From Gammaproteobacteria bacterium HGW-Gammaproteobacteria-15 (GTDB lineage: Bacteria > Pseudomonadota > Gammaproteobacteria > Enterobacterales > Alteromonadaceae), in the NCBI GenBank assembly GCA_002840125.1, contig PGZF01000007.1, forward strand, positions 1 through 64,000: DNA of 64,000 nt. The letters run 5' to 3'. Of the stretch, positions 27,813 through 35,984 are shown piece by piece. A model generated the notes under the pieces. That model was not told where the DNA came from, ran no database searches, and saw nothing but the letters and a program-made list of their open reading frames with translations. Each line of letters starts with the position of its first letter. Position 1 is the first letter of the stretch. The position numbers and the translations under genes are program-made.

Positions 27813-28985
27813 ATGAAAAAAGATACCCGGCTTATTCATGCAGGCCGCCGCAAAAGCTATACCGGCAGTGTAGTAAACCCGCCAGTGGTGCGGGCCTCTA
27901 CCATAGTATTTGATACCTTTGCCCAGTTAAAATACGCCACGCAAAACCGCGGTAACCGGGTACCGTTTTATGGCCGCCGCGGTACCGACACCCATTTTGC
28001 CTTGCAAGAAGCCATCTGCGAGCTGGAAGGCGGCGCCGGTTGTGCGTTGTATCCCTGTGGTGCTGCTGCCATTAGCGGCGCACTGCTAGCGTTTTTACAA
28101 AGCGGTGATCACCTGTTAATGGTTGACAGCGCCTACGAGCCAACACGCAGCTTATGTGACAAGCTGCTGGCCGGGCTGGGAATTGACATAACCTATTACG
28201 ATCCGCAAATAGGCGCGGCTATTAGTCGTTTAATTAAACCCAATACCAAAGTGATTTTTCTCGAATCGCCAGGCTCGTTAACCTTTGAAATGCAGGATAT
28301 TCCGGCCATTACCACCGTGGCGCGCCAGCATAATATCGTGACTATTTTAGACAACACCTGGGCGTCGCCCATTTTATGCCGGCCGTTTGAGCTAGGGGTA
28401 GATGTGTCTGTGCAATCGGCCACCAAATATATTGTTGGCCATTCTGATGTCATGCTGGGTACCGCCAGTGCCAATGAAAAACACTGGCCGCAATTGCGTG
28501 AGCTCAGCTACTTAATGGGCTACTGCGCCTCCGCCGATGATGCCTACACCGCACTGCGCGGTTTGCGCACTTTGTCGGTACGGTTAAAACAGCACGAGCA
28601 AAGCGCGCTTAAAGTAGCTAACTGGCTGGCGCAAAGGCCGGAGGTCGAAACCGTGCTACACCCGGCACTACCAACACACCCCGGGTACAGTATTTTTCAG
28701 CGTGATTTTAGCGGCAGCAACGGCCTGTTTTCGTTTGTGTTAAAGCAGGGCAGCCAGCAGCAGGTGGAAGCCTTTGTTGAAGGTATGGCGCATTTTAAAA
28801 TGGGCTTTTCCTGGGGTGGGTTTGAAAGCTTAATTACCGCCACTATGAAAGTGCAAAACCTGCGCAGCGCCACCATCTGGCCTTACAGCGGCCCGTTAAT
28901 CCGCCTGCATATCGGCCTGGAGGATGTAGAAGATTTATTGGCAGATTTGGAAGCAGCGTTTAGCCGGTTTAATCAGGCAAGCTGA
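27813..28985 (+). CDS. metC: Cystathionine beta-lyase MetC
   Basis: A PLP enzyme of the Cys/Met-metabolism family that cleaves cystathionine to homocysteine, pyruvate and ammonia in methionine synthesis. The PLP lysine is in SATKYIVGHSDVMLG; the YGRRGTDTHFALQEAICELE and YPCGAAAISGALLAF regions and the SWGGFESLI segment are typical of beta-lyases rather than gamma-synthases. It has 390 residues from the ATG at 27813, which has AGGG upstream; 22 upstream codons contain the met boxes and are not coding. Confidence 0.93.
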   Translation: MKKDTRLIHAGRRKSYTGSVVNPPVVRASTIVFDTFAQLKYATQNRGNRVPFYGRRGTDTHFALQEAICELEGGAGCALYPCGAAAISGALLAFLQSGDHLLMVDSAYEPTRSLCDKLLAGLGIDITYYDPQIGAAISRLIKPNTKVIFLESPGSLTFEMQDIPAITTVARQHNIVTILDNTWASPILCRPFELGVDVSVQSATKYIVGHSDVMLGTASANEKHWPQLRELSYLMGYCASADDAYTALRGLRTLSVRLKQHEQSALKVANWLAQRPEVETVLHPALPTHPGYSIFQRDFSGSNGLFSFVLKQGSQQQVEAFVEGMAHFKMGFSWGGFESLITATMKVQNLRSATIWPYSGPLIRLHIGLEDVEDLLADLEAAFSRFNQAS

Positions 28986-29006
28986 GGTAGTACAGCTAAT
29001 TCAAGC

Positions 29007-29034
29007 AGCAGCGGTGAATTAACAAACCGCTGCT
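29007..29034. terminator. Terminator after metC, shared with the facing gene
   Basis: AGCAGCGGT and ACCGCTGCT form a 9-bp stem with a 10-base loop between the stops of metC and the facing gene. The T tract on the plus strand is TTTAATT. Confidence 0.75.
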
Positions 29035-29283
29035 TTAATTATGCGATTTCACGACTTTAAATTTCGACAACCGCTGTTCTTTATCAATAGCAATATCTTC
29101 AGCCACCGTTTTTTCTGGCATTAAGTCACTGGCTTTTTCCGGGCCGACAGATCTTCCAACACCAACATCGTGACATTCTTCAGGAATATCAGCGTTAAAA
29201 AGCTCTTCAGCTCTTTTTCTTAACTTTTCGAGTAGCCATTCGTCAAATTCAGGCGTACCTACAGGCGGTTTTTCGATATGCAT
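29035..29283 (-). CDS. Hypothetical small acidic protein
   Basis: An 82-residue protein I do not recognise. It is highly charged and probably soluble and helical at the start (TPEFDEWLLEKLRKRAEELF), with no signal peptide or membrane helix. It follows the GNAT gene by 8 bases and must be translated from the same message. The ribosome binding site GTGAGGTAAC is good. The pairing with an acetyltransferase recalls two-gene cassettes or toxin-antitoxin pairs, but a toxin-antitoxin call is not supported by any motif. Confidence 0.65.
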   Translation of the reverse strand: MHIEKPPVGTPEFDEWLLEKLRKRAEELFNADIPEECHDVGVGRSVGPEKASDLMPEKTVAEDIAIDKEQRLSKFKVVKSHN

Positions 29284-29291
29284 CAGTTACC

Positions 29292-29843
29292 TCACAAATT
29301 ACGCCACAAGTACGTTGGCACGTTGCTAGCCTTGCCTTGTCGCAACGTAAAACCAAAACTTTCGTAATACTTTACAACATTAGCATTCACAGGCCGCATT
29401 ATGCGAATTTGTTCAGCACCAATAAGAGATGCATATGCTTCACATGCTAAAACGGTAATTTCAACAACCTTGCGCTTTAACGGATGATTTTCAGGAGCCC
29501 CCTCTAAAACGTCAAGCCGCATTTTAGAACCGTTGTACGTTGGTTTGCCGACAGATAAACCGCATAGCTGAGTATTGGCATACCAAATTGCCAAGTCGAA
29601 TCGCTTGGGGTGGCGATAAGCGTATTTTCTAAAACCTGTGTCTCCGCTCCAACTCCACACGGCATCATCGCTACGAGCCAGGCTAGCCTCCCATCTTTCA
29701 GCATGAGCAAGCGATAAAGAGTCTATTTGCTTTAGCGAGACTCTGTCAGCGTAGGTTGGTGAAATTACTTTCTGAGCCATTTCCAGGCTCTTTGCTCTAA
29801 ATTCATCATAGTGTTTTTCAGTAAGTGCATGCGAGGCTTGCAT
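29292..29843 (-). CDS. GNAT-family N-acetyltransferase-like protein
   Basis: A 183-residue protein whose C-terminal half fits the GNAT fold: strands around LAIWYANTQLCGLSVGKPTY, then VEITVLACEAYASLIGAEQI and RIMRPVNANVVKYYESFGF, the usual last helix-strand of small acetyltransferases. The N-terminal half (1-70) is family-specific. The canonical acetyl-CoA loop (Q/RxxGxG/A) is not obvious, so activity is uncertain. It is the first gene of a two-gene unit in the AT-richer accessory patch. Confidence 0.65.
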   Translation of the reverse strand: MQASHALTEKHYDEFRAKSLEMAQKVISPTYADRVSLKQIDSLSLAHAERWEASLARSDDAVWSWSGDTGFRKYAYRHPKRFDLAIWYANTQLCGLSVGKPTYNGSKMRLDVLEGAPENHPLKRKVVEITVLACEAYASLIGAEQIRIMRPVNANVVKYYESFGFTLRQGKASNVPTYLWRNL

Positions 29844-29967
29844 ATGTATTTATCCTTTGATTTGAAACTTAGATGACTTAATTTTACATTTAAACCTCAA
29901 AAAATAAACATGTAAGCGGCTTTTGACTTTGGTTTGAGTTTATAGCAACGGAATAGCTGTTTCTATT

Positions 29968-30149
29968 GCATAACCGCGAAGGTAACGGTTTGATACTTAT
30001 CGAGCAAGTACAGCAGGAGGGGCGTTTGATGAGGCAGGCGACTGGCAGATAAAGCAGTTTATCTTGATGATGGACAACAGACTGGCCGCCAACGCGGCCA
30101 GAAGAGCGGTTTTACCTAGAGACTCCGGGAAGGCTTATATGTGTTATGT
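29968..30149 (-). other. Candidate integron-type attC site 2 (weak)
   Basis: On the minus strand this stretch begins with ACATAAC, which contains the stop codon of the preceding gene, and ends with GTTATGC. These are complementary 7-mers in the positions of the attC R'' and R' boxes. The interior (about 168 bases) contains a palindrome (TGGCCGC / GCGGCCA) and an AACCG/CGGTT hairpin, but the arms next to the boxes do not pair well. The 300-base gap 29844-30143 holds this structure and the presumed promoter of the GNAT gene; I see no other gene in it. Confidence 0.25.
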
Positions 30150-30611
30150 GTTTTCATAGTTCTTGAGCACTCTGTACTCAGTACTGGTAGATGGCCACAA
30201 AATAACTTTGTAAAGATCATCAGCGTCTTCCCATTCCTCGATTATTGAGCCGAGACCTTTCGCTAGCGAAAGTACAGAATACTTACCCGGGGCGATTTCG
30301 ATTTTTGCAGCATCAGGAAGGTAGTCAGTACAGCCGAAAACAGTACAGTGTCCTGACTTTATAGCGAAGTAGCCCAATGCTGCATGATCCCACTCTTCCA
30401 GATTTATTTCTGGCTCAACCTCGTAGACCTCAACCTCCAGCGGAACATCAACATTTCGGAAGGTGCCGATCGCGAGAGTATTGGGCATGATGCCAAGCTT
30501 TATATTTAGTGCCTCTTTCGTCCATATATTTGACGTATCATCTACAGCTTCCGCATCCATCAGGTATACCTGAAAGTAGTCAGCGAATAATTCAAATTTA
30601 TAACTCTTCAT
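30144..30611 (-). CDS. Hypothetical protein, cassette-like gene
   Basis: A 155-residue acidic protein that I cannot assign. No signal peptide or membrane segment is visible; the sequence looks like a compact beta-rich soluble fold (ALGYFAIKSGHCTVFGCTDY, KIEIAPGKYSVLSLAKGLG). The ATG at 30609-30611 is supported by a strong ribosome binding site (AGAGGGAGCG). The frame is open 35 codons further up, but that would run through the attC-like hairpin, so it is rejected. Its stop codon lies inside an ACATAAC box. The layout of attC-like site, ribosome binding site, gene, next box is that of an integron cassette. Confidence 0.7.
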   Translation of the reverse strand: MKSYKFELFADYFQVYLMDAEAVDDTSNIWTKEALNIKLGIMPNTLAIGTFRNVDVPLEVEVYEVEPEINLEEWDHAALGYFAIKSGHCTVFGCTDYLPDAAKIEIAPGKYSVLSLAKGLGSIIEEWEDADDLYKVILWPSTSTEYRVLKNYENT

Positions 30612-30625
30612 CGCTCCCTCTGGAC

Positions 30626-30700
30626 ACATAACGATGCCCGCAGCGGCGAGCGTAGCGAGTCCAGCAGCCGAAGGCTGCGTGTTGCCGTGCCTTGTTATGC
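30626..30700 (-). other. Candidate integron-type attC site 1
   Basis: On the minus strand the 75 bases start with GCATAAC and end with GTTATGT, complementary 7-mers apart from the outermost base. Inside are partly matching arms (GGCACGGC against GCGGGCATC) and hairpins: GCAGCC/GGCTGC, and a GCGAGCGTAGCGAG stretch often seen in cassette attC sites. The first box carries the stop codon of the upstream gene, and the next gene's ribosome binding site lies about 10 bases after the last box. This geometry is typical of attC sites; the core departs from the strict GTTRRRY consensus at one position. Confidence 0.45.
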
Positions 30701-31354
30701 ATTCCTGACACCACACTCAGAATTTAATAACTTACCAATTGCTATAAGCTGGTTTTTCACGTCTAAACCATGTTTCAACGCATCAATAGCCCATTTTTGC
30801 TCATAAGAATTGCCAGAGTAAGAAAAAGGTTTAATTCTTATTGAAGCTCGACCTTCAAGCAAATCTAAGTGGCGATTAAATTGAACAAGATTTCGATGTT
30901 TAATTGTATTAACAAAGCTATTTACATACTGATACTCGAAACTAGCTAAGATTTTTTCGAGTTCACTTCGAACATTTCCATTGGGTAAAGCTTTAAATAC
31001 CTTGCAAATATCACATAAGTGAATTGGTATAGGGTCATGTACCAAAAGAGCATTTAGTAATTGAGCTAAAATATCATACATTGAACGCACATTTTGAAGA
31101 GCAGCGTGCAAGTGGGCTTGGACACTTATAACTTTATTTTCTAAGTCGTTTTTTTCAGAGCCCATAGAAAAAACTAGTTTCATAGCCATTTCAGGGGCAA
31201 CTGAATCTAATGTACTGAGCACACTGAATGCTTCATCCTTATGGAACTCGAAGATATCAATAGTTCGAATTACAGAGTCAAGGTATTCAATGTAATTTTT
31301 CGGTTGTTCGCCGATTAAATCTAGATGATTTTTTAGCTCTCGAACATTCCACAT
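30695..31354 (-). CDS. Hypothetical protein, possibly HEPN-like
   Basis: A 219-residue all-helical cytoplasmic-looking protein of unknown function. The segment SFVNTIKHRNLVQFNRHLDL, with basic residues and an R...H spacing, recalls HEPN-type or related helical domains seen in defence and cassette genes; this is only a resemblance. Base composition is clearly AT-richer than the flanking housekeeping genes, suggesting transfer. The stop codon TAA is part of a GCATAAC box that begins an attC-like structure. No good ribosome binding site is apparent. Confidence 0.65.
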   Translation of the reverse strand: MWNVRELKNHLDLIGEQPKNYIEYLDSVIRTIDIFEFHKDEAFSVLSTLDSVAPEMAMKLVFSMGSEKNDLENKVISVQAHLHAALQNVRSMYDILAQLLNALLVHDPIPIHLCDICKVFKALPNGNVRSELEKILASFEYQYVNSFVNTIKHRNLVQFNRHLDLLEGRASIRIKPFSYSGNSYEQKWAIDALKHGLDVKNQLIAIGKLLNSECGVRNA

Positions 31355-31507
31355 ATTTCCACCAAATGCAGAACAGCTTAATAGTTTGGACCATACACGC
31401 TTTCACGCAATGAACGCTCCCTTCTATTTATTGTAGAAAAATCAAACTATCGAAGAACACTGCATTAATCAACAGGATTTTAACGGCTCGGGTGTGAGTG
31501 TGGATAA

Positions 31508-31529
31508 GCAGGCGGCACTGCCGCCTGCT
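31508..31529 (-). terminator. Hairpin after the pectate lyase gene
   Basis: AGCAGGCGGCA and TGCCGCCTGCT form an 11-bp GC-rich stem with almost no loop, 8 bases after the stop of the minus-strand pectate lyase gene. There is only a short T stretch (TTAT), so termination would be imperfect. Confidence 0.55.
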
Positions 31530-31536
31530 GCTTAGC

Positions 31537-32994
31537 TTAGAAGCTACATTTATTTACGCCGGCGTTGGCCAGTACGTGGGCTTTTACCTGGTTGGTGGCT
31601 AACAGGTTAAAGCTGTAGGGCAGGTTTAGCACGGCTGTTGGCTGTACATTTGGTCCGGCGATAATGCCGTCGCTGGGGTATTCCTGCCAGGTAATATTGC
31701 TAAAGCTGTTACCGCGGGTGTCCCAATAGCCATAGCCGCTGGAGTAAAATGACACTATGGGGTTTTTCGCGTTTTCAAACACATTGTTTTCAATGCGAAT
31801 TACCGCACCCATCCGGCTGTTGATACCGGTGTCCTGAATGTCGTTGTAGTAGTTATTGTAAATATGGCCCTGGCCAAAGCGGAACAGCGGCAGGCGTGAA
31901 TTTACCTTATGCCAGTGGTTATGGTGAAAGGTAATACGGCGGTTGTAGTTGTCGGAATCACTGCTGCCCCACAGCGAGGTTTTCCAGCTGTCGTGCAGGT
32001 AGTTGTAAGAGATAGTTACATTATCAACGTCTTTTTTGCCGCTGATCAGCTCGTCGTAAAAATCTTTACCTACATCCAGGCTGTTATAGATTTCGTTGTG
32101 GTCAATCCAGATATTGCGCGCCGGGCCTTCAAGGGTAATAGCATCTTTATCGCCGGTGTTAACGTAGCGCAGTTTAAGGTTACGGATAATAATATTATTA
32201 GCGCGCCAGATTTTAATGCCGATACCGTCAAACAAGGCATTGTTGCCCACACCGATAATGCTGACGTTATCCATGTCTTTTATATCGAATTTACTGACAC
32301 CGCCGGAGTTGCCCGGTGTAATGGTGCCGTTAACACGGATAGTCAGCGGCCGGTTTAGATCGCGGTTTTGCAGTGCCGATACCAGCTGGGCGCCGGTGCT
32401 TACTGTTACCGTTACTGCATTGCTGCCGCTGCCGCCGGTAGTGCCGCCGTTAAGCGAGGCATAACCTTGTGGTGCTGCCGCGCAAGAGGTGACCGGGCCG
32501 GGTTCAGGTTCGGTAGGGTCGGTTGGATCTGGCGGGTTGCCGCCTCCGCTGTTTAGATAAACTTCAAACTCAGCAATACGCGGCGCACCGCTGGCGGTCA
32601 GTATTTCCAGGTTGAGTTTTTTCGTGCTTACTGTGCTGAAGTTAACTGTTCTGTGGCTGCCTATGCTGGTACCGGTAGCCAGTACTGCGCCATTGTCATT
32701 ATTTACCAGCCGCCAGCTGGTTACATTGTTACCCTGCTCACGCAGTATCACCTGGTTAGCGCTGATAGCGCTGCTCCATTTAACCGACACCCGTTGCCCG
32801 CTGTTGCTGGACGGCTGCCAGTAACTTTGCAGGTTGGCGTCTTTTACATCGCCATAACTGACACCGCTGGCTTTGCTGGAACCATCAGCACCAGCGCCGG
32901 GGCCGGTGATTGCCAGGTTATTTGCCTGTGCCAAGGCGCTAAATGCCAGTGCTGTAGTGAGTACCGACAAGCGTATTGATTTGCCATATTGCAT
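31537..32994 (-). CDS. Secreted pectate lyase, polysaccharide lyase family 1, with N-terminal F5/8-type domain
   Basis: An extracellular enzyme that cleaves polygalacturonate by beta-elimination. From the ATG at 32992-32994 it has 485 residues: a signal peptide (to about 24), a discoidin/F5-8 type carbohydrate-binding-like domain (about 28-145), a linker rich in Pro/Asp/Thr/Glu, and a right-handed beta-helix lyase domain. The calcium-binding strands appear in [20 protein letters not shown] and [20 protein letters not shown], and the catalytic arginine region is [19 protein letters not shown]. It implies use of plant or algal pectin. No other pectin genes are adjacent. Confidence 0.9.
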   Translation of the reverse strand: MQYGKSIRLSVLTTALAFSALAQANNLAITGPGAGADGSSKASGVSYGDVKDANLQSYWQPSSNSGQRVSVKWSSAISANQVILREQGNNVTSWRLVNNDNGAVLATGTSIGSHRTVNFSTVSTKKLNLEILTASGAPRIAEFEVYLNSGGGNPPDPTDPTEPEPGPVTSCAAAPQGYASLNGGTTGGSGSNAVTVTVSTGAQLVSALQNRDLNRPLTIRVNGTITPGNSGGVSKFDIKDMDNVSIIGVGNNALFDGIGIKIWRANNIIIRNLKLRYVNTGDKDAITLEGPARNIWIDHNEIYNSLDVGKDFYDELISGKKDVDNVTISYNYLHDSWKTSLWGSSDSDNYNRRITFHHNHWHKVNSRLPLFRFGQGHIYNNYYNDIQDTGINSRMGAVIRIENNVFENAKNPIVSFYSSGYGYWDTRGNSFSNITWQEYPSDGIIAGPNVQPTAVLNLPYSFNLLATNQVKAHVLANAGVNKCSF

Positions 32995-33287
32995 TTGCCT
33001 TATCCTCTGTTGATTTATTTTTTGTAGCACCGCTGTTGTCGCTGGTGCGGGTTAAGCCTGCAACAGGGGGCTAATACTGGCTATGCCATATCTGGAAGCT
33101 GGGGCGGATATCAGAATTTTTTCGCAGTGATAAAACCAACACCTTGATCATAAAAGGTAAATTAAAAGTAATGTTTGGCATGTAATAAATTTATCAGACA
33201 AGTTTTTCTGCTGATGCAGGCCTTTGGGTAATTGATCTGCCTCTTGGCTGACATACAATGGCGCAGCGATTAAATTTGAGGTGCAGC

Positions 33288-34124
33288 ATGAGCAGTGAAG
33301 TAGTAACAACAGCGCCGTCGGTACGCCAGCGGTGTAAGCATTTTATTGAAAACAATACCGTGCAGCGGCTGCTGTTGGCGTTGATCTTAATTAACGCTGC
33401 CACCCTGGGGCTGGAAACTATGCCGGGCGTGATGGCTGTGGCGGGGCCGGCAATTTACCTGCTGGATAAAGCCATTCTGAGCATCTTTGTGCTGGAAATT
33501 ACGCTACGGCTATATGTACACCGGCTGGCCTTTTTTAAAGACGCCTGGAGCTTGTTTGATTTTATCGTGGTGGCTATTGCGTTGTTGCCTGCCAGCGGGC
33601 CATTTTCGGTATTGCGGGCGCTGCGTGTGCTGCGGGTACTGAGGGTGTTAACTTTTGTGCCATCAATGCGCAAAATTGTCGGCGCTTTGGTGCAATCACT
33701 TAATGGCATGCTGTCAATTGCTATGGTGCTGGGCCTGGTGTACTACGTAGCGGCAGTTATGGTAACCAAGTTGTTTGGTGAGGTCTTTCCTGACTGGTTT
33801 GGCAGTTTAGGCGCGTCACTTTATACGCTGTTTCAGGTGATGACACTGGAAAGCTGGTCTATGGGTATCGCCCGGCCGGTGATGGAGCAATTCCCTTATG
33901 CCTGGCTGTTTTTTGTGCCCTTTATTCTTATTGCCACCTTTACCATGCTTAATTTGTTTATAGCGGTCATTGTTAACGCTGTACAAAGCATGCACGAGGA
34001 AGAACATCAGGCCGAACACGATGCCGATAAAGCGACCCAGCAGCAACTGCTGTTACAGATGCAGCAGTTACAACAGGAACTGATAGCATTGCGCTCGCAG
34101 TTAAAAGCGCCTACTGCAGAATAA
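33288..34124 (+). CDS. Bacterial voltage-gated sodium channel (NavBac family)
   Basis: A 278-residue six-helix channel subunit that should form a tetramer in the inner membrane. S4 carries regularly spaced arginines (Arg110, 113, 116, 119 in LRALRVLRVLRVL). The pore filter is TLESWSM (186-192), the same as in NavAb-type channels, with Glu188 as the selectivity residue. S6 is followed by a Gln-rich coiled coil (about 235-270) that should hold the tetramer together. Such channels are common in marine and alkaline bacteria and support motility or pH and sodium homeostasis. The ATG at 33288 has GAGGTGCAGC upstream. The 3' end overlaps the convergent gene by 14 bases. Confidence 0.93.
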   Translation: MSSEVVTTAPSVRQRCKHFIENNTVQRLLLALILINAATLGLETMPGVMAVAGPAIYLLDKAILSIFVLEITLRLYVHRLAFFKDAWSLFDFIVVAIALLPASGPFSVLRALRVLRVLRVLTFVPSMRKIVGALVQSLNGMLSIAMVLGLVYYVAAVMVTKLFGEVFPDWFGSLGASLYTLFQVMTLESWSMGIARPVMEQFPYAWLFFVPFILIATFTMLNLFIAVIVNAVQSMHEEEHQAEHDADKATQQQLLLQMQQLQQELIALRSQLKAPTAE

Positions 34125-34824
34125 AATCTTCCAGTGACTGGCCGGTTAATTTACCGATTTGCCGGAAAATATACCAGATAGAGCCCAGTAGCATAATCAT
34201 GCTGGGCACCACTATTACCGGGTAGCTAAGCCAGGTCATCCGGCCCAGCTCTTCGGCATAAGCGGTGGTGCCGGGTTGGCTTACCACTATGGCTTTGGCC
34301 AGCACATAATTCAGTGCCGATGACATAAAAAAAGACGCCGCAACAATATAACCGGCCCGTGCCATGCGCCGGTCAAACTCTGCGCTGTTATTCTGCGCCG
34401 CTAAGGCCTGATGCAGTTTGTCGGTATCCAGCAGCTCGGGGTTGATCAGCAGTTTTTTTACAAAAGGATAGGGCGTGTATTGGCTTACCAGCACAATAAT
34501 GCCAATTAAGCCCGGGATCAGTGCTTCTTTTATCGCAATATAAGAAGGGTCAAGCTGTAGTAAACTAATACCGCCGGTAAGTAATACGCTGACAATACCC
34601 AATACCGAAAAAAAGTTAACCTTGCCGGATTGTTTTAATTCCCACACACCAAACAGCAGTGGAAATGCCAGCGCAACCAGCACTGCCCATACCGGCCCCA
34701 GTGCATCTTCACCGCTAAAGCGACTTAAAATTACCGCCGGGATCACAACGTTAATTAGTAAATTGCTAAGAAAGCCGGATTTTTTCTGCTTAGCAGGTGC
34801 GGTTGGGTATTGCTCAGTTGTCAT
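34111..34824 (-). CDS. VC0807-family inner-membrane protein
   Basis: A 237-residue protein with about six membrane segments. PAVILSRFSGEDALGPVWAV and the PLLFGVWELKQSGKVNFFSV stretch are the pattern of the VC0807 family of unknown function. The ATG at 34822-34824 is preferred (AAGGTAAGCACC upstream); the frame is open 20 codons further up. It is convergent with the sodium channel gene, with a 14-base overlap at the 3' ends, and codirectional with the LytTR gene, which ends 67 bases upstream of its start. Confidence 0.75.
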   Translation of the reverse strand: MTTEQYPTAPAKQKKSGFLSNLLINVVIPAVILSRFSGEDALGPVWAVLVALAFPLLFGVWELKQSGKVNFFSVLGIVSVLLTGGISLLQLDPSYIAIKEALIPGLIGIIVLVSQYTPYPFVKKLLINPELLDTDKLHQALAAQNNSAEFDRRMARAGYIVAASFFMSSALNYVLAKAIVVSQPGTTAYAEELGRMTWLSYPVIVVPSMIMLLGSIWYIFRQIGKLTGQSLEDFILQ

Positions 34825-34891
34825 GGTGCTTACCTTAATCTGTATTGCCGGCAGTATACCAAGGTTTTGCCCTTTGCCCAGCAACTAAGCG

Positions 34892-35635
34892 TCAGGCTAT
34901 CTGGCCGAACAGCTCTGCCAGTGCTGCCCGGTGGCGGCGTGACATAGTAAGCAAAGTACCACACTTTAACACGACTTCGGCATCGCCTTTATCGCCGGGG
35001 CGTAATTCGATGATGTCGCTTTTACGCACTATAGACGAGCGGTGAATACGGGCGAAGATGGCTGGGTCCAGTTTGCTTTCTATCGCGGCCATGGTATCGC
35101 GCAGCAGGTAGCTTTTTTGCTGGGAATACACATGAATATCGACATAGTTACCGGCACTTTCAATCCAGCTGATATCGTTAACTTCAACTATACGCAACCG
35201 GCCCGGATCGCGGATAGTTATACGCTCTATGTAGCCGCTGTCTTGTCCGGCTTGTTCATTACTGCGGCTTAGCCTATCAATAATTTTGCCACAGGCTTTA
35301 AACAACGCCTGCTGAAACCGCTCGGCACTAAAGGGTTTAAGCAGATAATCCACGGCGCTTAAATCAAAGGCAGTAACAGCGTGCTCGGCATAGGCGCTGC
35401 AAAAAATAACGGCGGGCTTATTCGCCAGCTGTTTAAACACATTAAGGCCATCGAGCCCCGGCATTTGTATATCCAGAAAAATAATATCCGGCTGATGCAA
35501 TTCTGCCAGGCGCAGTGCGTCGGTGCCGTTGTCTGCTTCAGCAGCTATTTCAAATTGCTGCTGCTGACTTAAAAGGTGTCTTATGCCAGCCCTGGCTAAA
35601 GGTTCGTCGTCCACTATTAAACAGCTTAGTTTCAT
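34892..35635 (-). CDS. LytTR-family response regulator (orphan)
   Basis: A 247-residue response regulator of the LytR/AlgR type. The receiver domain has Asp9, Asp10 and the phosphoacceptor Asp55 in IIFLDIQMPGLDG and the lysine in YLLKPF. The C-terminal LytTR DNA-binding domain (about 140-245) includes DISWIESAGNYVDIHV, FARIHRSSIVRK and RRHRAALAELF. No histidine kinase gene is next to it, so its signal source lies elsewhere. Target genes are unknown. Confidence 0.9.
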   Translation of the reverse strand: MKLSCLIVDDEPLARAGIRHLLSQQQQFEIAAEADNGTDALRLAELHQPDIIFLDIQMPGLDGLNVFKQLANKPAVIFCSAYAEHAVTAFDLSAVDYLLKPFSAERFQQALFKACGKIIDRLSRSNEQAGQDSGYIERITIRDPGRLRIVEVNDISWIESAGNYVDIHVYSQQKSYLLRDTMAAIESKLDPAIFARIHRSSIVRKSDIIELRPGDKGDAEVVLKCGTLLTMSRRHRAALAELFGQIA

Positions 35636-35744
35636 ATCCGACTCGGGAAAATTAACGGCGTGGAACAGTTCTGACCAGGTTAATGAGCGTCAGTTCCCTG
35701 TCCCATGGGGCTTAAAGGGCGCGCAGTGTAGCAAAACAATGCCG

Positions 35745-35776
35745 CCGGTTGCACTGTATTGGCAGTGCAAAACCGG
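35745..35776. repeat. Strong hairpin in the 349-base gap 35636-35984
   Basis: CCGGTT-GCACTG and CAGTGC-(AA)-AACCGG form a 12-bp stem with a 2-base bulge and a 6-base loop. There is no T run on either strand, so it does not look like a simple terminator. The gap separates the divergent LytTR gene from the TonB-dependent receptor and must hold both promoters. Apart from this hairpin I see no gene and no known riboswitch in it. Confidence 0.55.
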
Positions 35777-35984
35777 TGTTTCATCGCAAAGAAGTTAACA
35801 TTTTTATACAAAACGTTTTCTCGCTTCGAAAATGGTCCCTTTTGTCACTTAAAGTCTCGCTCTGACGTCATTGTTGTTGATTGAGGTACATGTTGTCGCT
35901 AGCGTCAGCAAGGAACTGAAAAAGTTCCGTATTAATAACAATAAATTACGCAAATGCTGTTTTACAGGCATCCAGAGGGATAAA

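Noticed and set aside
29035-29843. GNAT/small-protein pair as a type II toxin-antitoxin system
   Set aside because: The small protein has no DNA-binding motif and comes second, and the acetyltransferase lacks a clear acetyl-CoA loop. It is kept only as an open question among the findings.
30612-30716. Upstream extension of the 155-residue cassette-like gene by 35 codons
   Set aside because: The extension would run through the attC-like hairpin and overlap the previous gene. The internal ATG has a strong ribosome binding site.
31909-32358. Plus-strand open frame of 149 codons inside the pectate lyase gene
   Set aside because: The translation is a Val/Ala-rich low-quality sequence without a ribosome binding site, opposite the conserved catalytic domain of the lyase.
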